NCBI GenBank assembly: GCA_021826655.1
Contig: JAKAZC010000148.1
Span: forward strand, 1 to 6,904
Reading direction: 5' to 3'
Origin: Actinomycetes bacterium
GTDB lineage: Bacteria > Actinomycetota > Acidimicrobiia > Acidimicrobiales > RAAP-2
Length of the DNA stretch: 6,904 nucleotides
Part shown: one piece after another, positions 5,861 to 6,904 of the stretch
Layout: each line of letters starts with the position of its first letter
Position numbering within the stretch: the first letter of the stretch is position 1
Made by a program: the position numbers and the translations under genes
Notes under the pieces: model-generated
Database searches by the model: none
Seen by the model: the letters and a program-made list of their open reading frames with translations, nothing else
Told to the model about the DNA's origin: nothing

Positions 5861-6190
5861 TCAACGGCGCGCCGGCCGCCACCAGCGGGTGAGATGCGCC
5901 GCCACGGTGATGCCGGCGGCCGCGGCCTCGTCGACCACCTGACGGGCCGACGGATTGACCAGCACCGCGCCGCCGACGTCCACCGTGGGGACCGTCTCGT
6001 GGCCGCCGGCGTGGGACCGCACGAAGGCGGCGGCCGACGGGTCCGCCCAGATATCGACCTCGTGGGTGGCGAGCCCCGACCGTCGCAGGCCGCGCCGCAG
6101 GCTCGCGCAATAGGGGCAGCCGGGTCGCCAGTAGACGGTCACCCCCGCGGCGGCACCCCGGTCGGACGGTTCGGCGGCGGGCCCGGTCAC
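5861..6190 (-). CDS. Mycoredoxin-like glutaredoxin-family protein
   Basis: A 109-residue thioredoxin-fold protein. After a 16-residue Ala/Pro-rich leader, VTVYWRPGCPYC (17-28) gives the first strand and the active-site CPYC with C25 as the likely nucleophile. HEVDIWAD (43-50) is next. TVPTV (67-71) holds the cis-proline P69, and VLVNPSARQVVDEA (76-89) ends the fold. The GG-x-x-TVPTV and NPSA elements are close to mycoredoxin-1, which reduces mycothiol mixed disulfides in actinobacteria, although Mrx1 has CGYC rather than CPYC. The expected role is cytoplasmic reduction of mycothiolated or disulfide targets. The start GTG 6190 overlaps the stop of the SDR gene in the four-base GTGA, so translation is probably coupled. 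A later in-frame GTG at codon 17 would remove the leader and leave a more usual length; I keep 6190 because of the overlap. A short tail after residue 95 ends in Trp/Arg residues. Confidence 0.85.
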   Translation of the reverse strand: MTGPAAEPSDRGAAAGVTVYWRPGCPYCASLRRGLRRSGLATHEVDIWADPSAAAFVRSHAGGHETVPTVDVGGAVLVNPSARQVVDEAAAAGITVAAHLTRWWRPARR

Positions 6191-6904
6191 GGGGTGCGCC
6201 AATCCTCGTGCAGCGCCTCGACCAGCACCAGCTTCTGGGCGCGCACCGTCGAGCCGTTGTCGACGGCCTCCGGGTGCTCCACCATCCAGGCGATGGCGGC
6301 GGCCGGCACCGTCGGAGGGGCGCCCCGGTAGTGCCCCACGAGTCCGAGGGCGGCGGCGTTCACCACCTGGCGCTCCGTCTCCACGTACCCGGGGTCGACG
6401 TTGTAGGCCCGGATGCCACGGTCCCCGAGCTCGACGGCCAGCAGCGGGGCGAACCGGTGGGCCGCCGCCTTGGACGCGGCATAGGCCACGCCCCAGCCGC
6501 CACGGCCGACCGGCCCGGGCGGGTCGGCCGTGGCCGTGTGCGACGTGACGTCGACGATGGTCCCACCGCCGGCCGCCAGCATCCCGGGCAGGACCGCCTG
6601 GATCAGCACGAACGGGGCAACGGCGTTGGCCGCCAGCTTCGCCTCGAGCTGGGCGACAGCCAGGTCGGCGATCAGCACCATGCTGCCCGGCGCGGTGTCG
6701 ACGGCGTTGTTGACCAGCAGGTCGATCCCGCCCCACTCGGCCTCCACCCGGTCGACGGCGGCCACGAGCGACGCCCGGTCATGGAGGTCGGCCACCAGCT
6801 CCAGACAGCGCCCGCCCGCCGCCCGCACGTCGTCGCCGGTCTCCTCCAGACTGCCGGGCAGCACCCGCCCCGCCCCCGTGTCCGAATCGTCCCGCCCCTC
6901 GCCG
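6187..6904 (-). CDS. Short-chain dehydrogenase/reductase (SDR), N-terminus cut by right edge
   Basis: The leftward frame is open from the right edge to TGA at 6189-6187, giving 238 visible residues. The GTG at 6864 is in frame but is unlikely to be the start, because open, plausible SDR sequence continues upstream and the glycine-rich NAD(P)-binding loop has not yet appeared. Visible SDR features are an ADLHDR stretch after the second beta strand, IDLLVNNAVD (the NNA motif), VDVTSH with the probable catalytic Ser at 6543-6541, and YAASKAAAHRF with Tyr at 6483-6481 and Lys at 6471-6469. GIRAYNVDPGYVETER is the post-catalytic loop. The Ser-to-Tyr spacing is 20 residues rather than about 13, owing to an insert of Gly, Pro and Trp around TADPPGPVGRGGWG. 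The reaction is NAD(P)-dependent oxidation or reduction of an alcohol or ketone; the substrate is unknown. It is followed by the redoxin gene with a four-base overlap. Confidence 0.88.
   Translation of the reverse strand, partial: GEGRDDSDTGAGRVLPGSLEETGDDVRAAGGRCLELVADLHDRASLVAAVDRVEAEWGGIDLLVNNAVDTAPGSMVLIADLAVAQLEAKLAANAVAPFVLIQAVLPGMLAAGGGTIVDVTSHTATADPPGPVGRGGWGVAYAASKAAAHRFAPLLAVELGDRGIRAYNVDPGYVETERQVVNAAALGLVGHYRGAPPTVPAAAIAWMVEHPEAVDNGSTVRAQKLVLVEALHEDWRTP

Noticed and set aside
6862..6864. GTG at 6864 as the SDR start
   Set aside because: The frame stays open upstream to the window edge, and the N-terminal cofactor-binding loop is absent from the shorter version.
1..6904. Search by eye for tRNA, CRISPR repeats, transposase or phage genes
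   Set aside because: None seen: no repeated spacer pattern, no tRNA cloverleaf motif, and no transposase or integrase signature in any frame that reads as real.

Overview
The window is very GC-rich, with almost every real codon ending in G or C, and several starts are GTG. One small redoxin closely resembles actinobacterial mycoredoxin-1. At least one gene starts immediately downstream of a TANNNT-type -10 box, which suggests leaderless transcripts. Together these point to an actinobacterium (Acidimicrobiia or Mycobacteriales-like). The genus cannot be read from the sequence.

Layout, left to right. The left edge holds the N-terminal end of a leftward DoxX-family membrane protein gene. It is divergent from a rightward gene for a small three-helix membrane protein of unknown function. 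That gene converges on a long leftward gene for a class III (metallo-beta-lactamase fold) alkyl sulfatase with all expected zinc ligands. A 47-bp divergent gap separates the sulfatase from a rightward VOC-fold (glyoxalase/dioxygenase-like) gene. Next come a DUF1214-domain protein and a PAPS-type sulfotransferase, four bases apart with the second ribosome site inside the first gene, so they are almost certainly one operon. A short rightward coding remnant follows. It appears frameshifted by an 8-bp tandem duplication. A perfect GC-rich hairpin then separates this block from a leftward pair, a short-chain dehydrogenase/reductase (cut by the right edge) and a mycoredoxin-like glutaredoxin, joined by a 4-base GTGA overlap.

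How the genes may work together. The centre of the window carries an enzyme family that hydrolyses alkyl sulfate esters next to one that transfers sulfate from PAPS, with a VOC protein and a DUF1214 protein between them. This suggests accessory metabolism of hydrophobic alcohols, sterols or lipids, possibly with reversible sulfation, but the substrate cannot be read from the sequence. The right-hand SDR/redoxin pair looks like a separate oxidoreductase unit. I saw no tRNA, rRNA, CRISPR array, insertion sequence, phage gene or origin. No clear previously undescribed system is present. The strongest oddities are the duplication-frameshifted small gene, the sulfatase/sulfotransferase pairing, and the tightly packed divergent promoter region.
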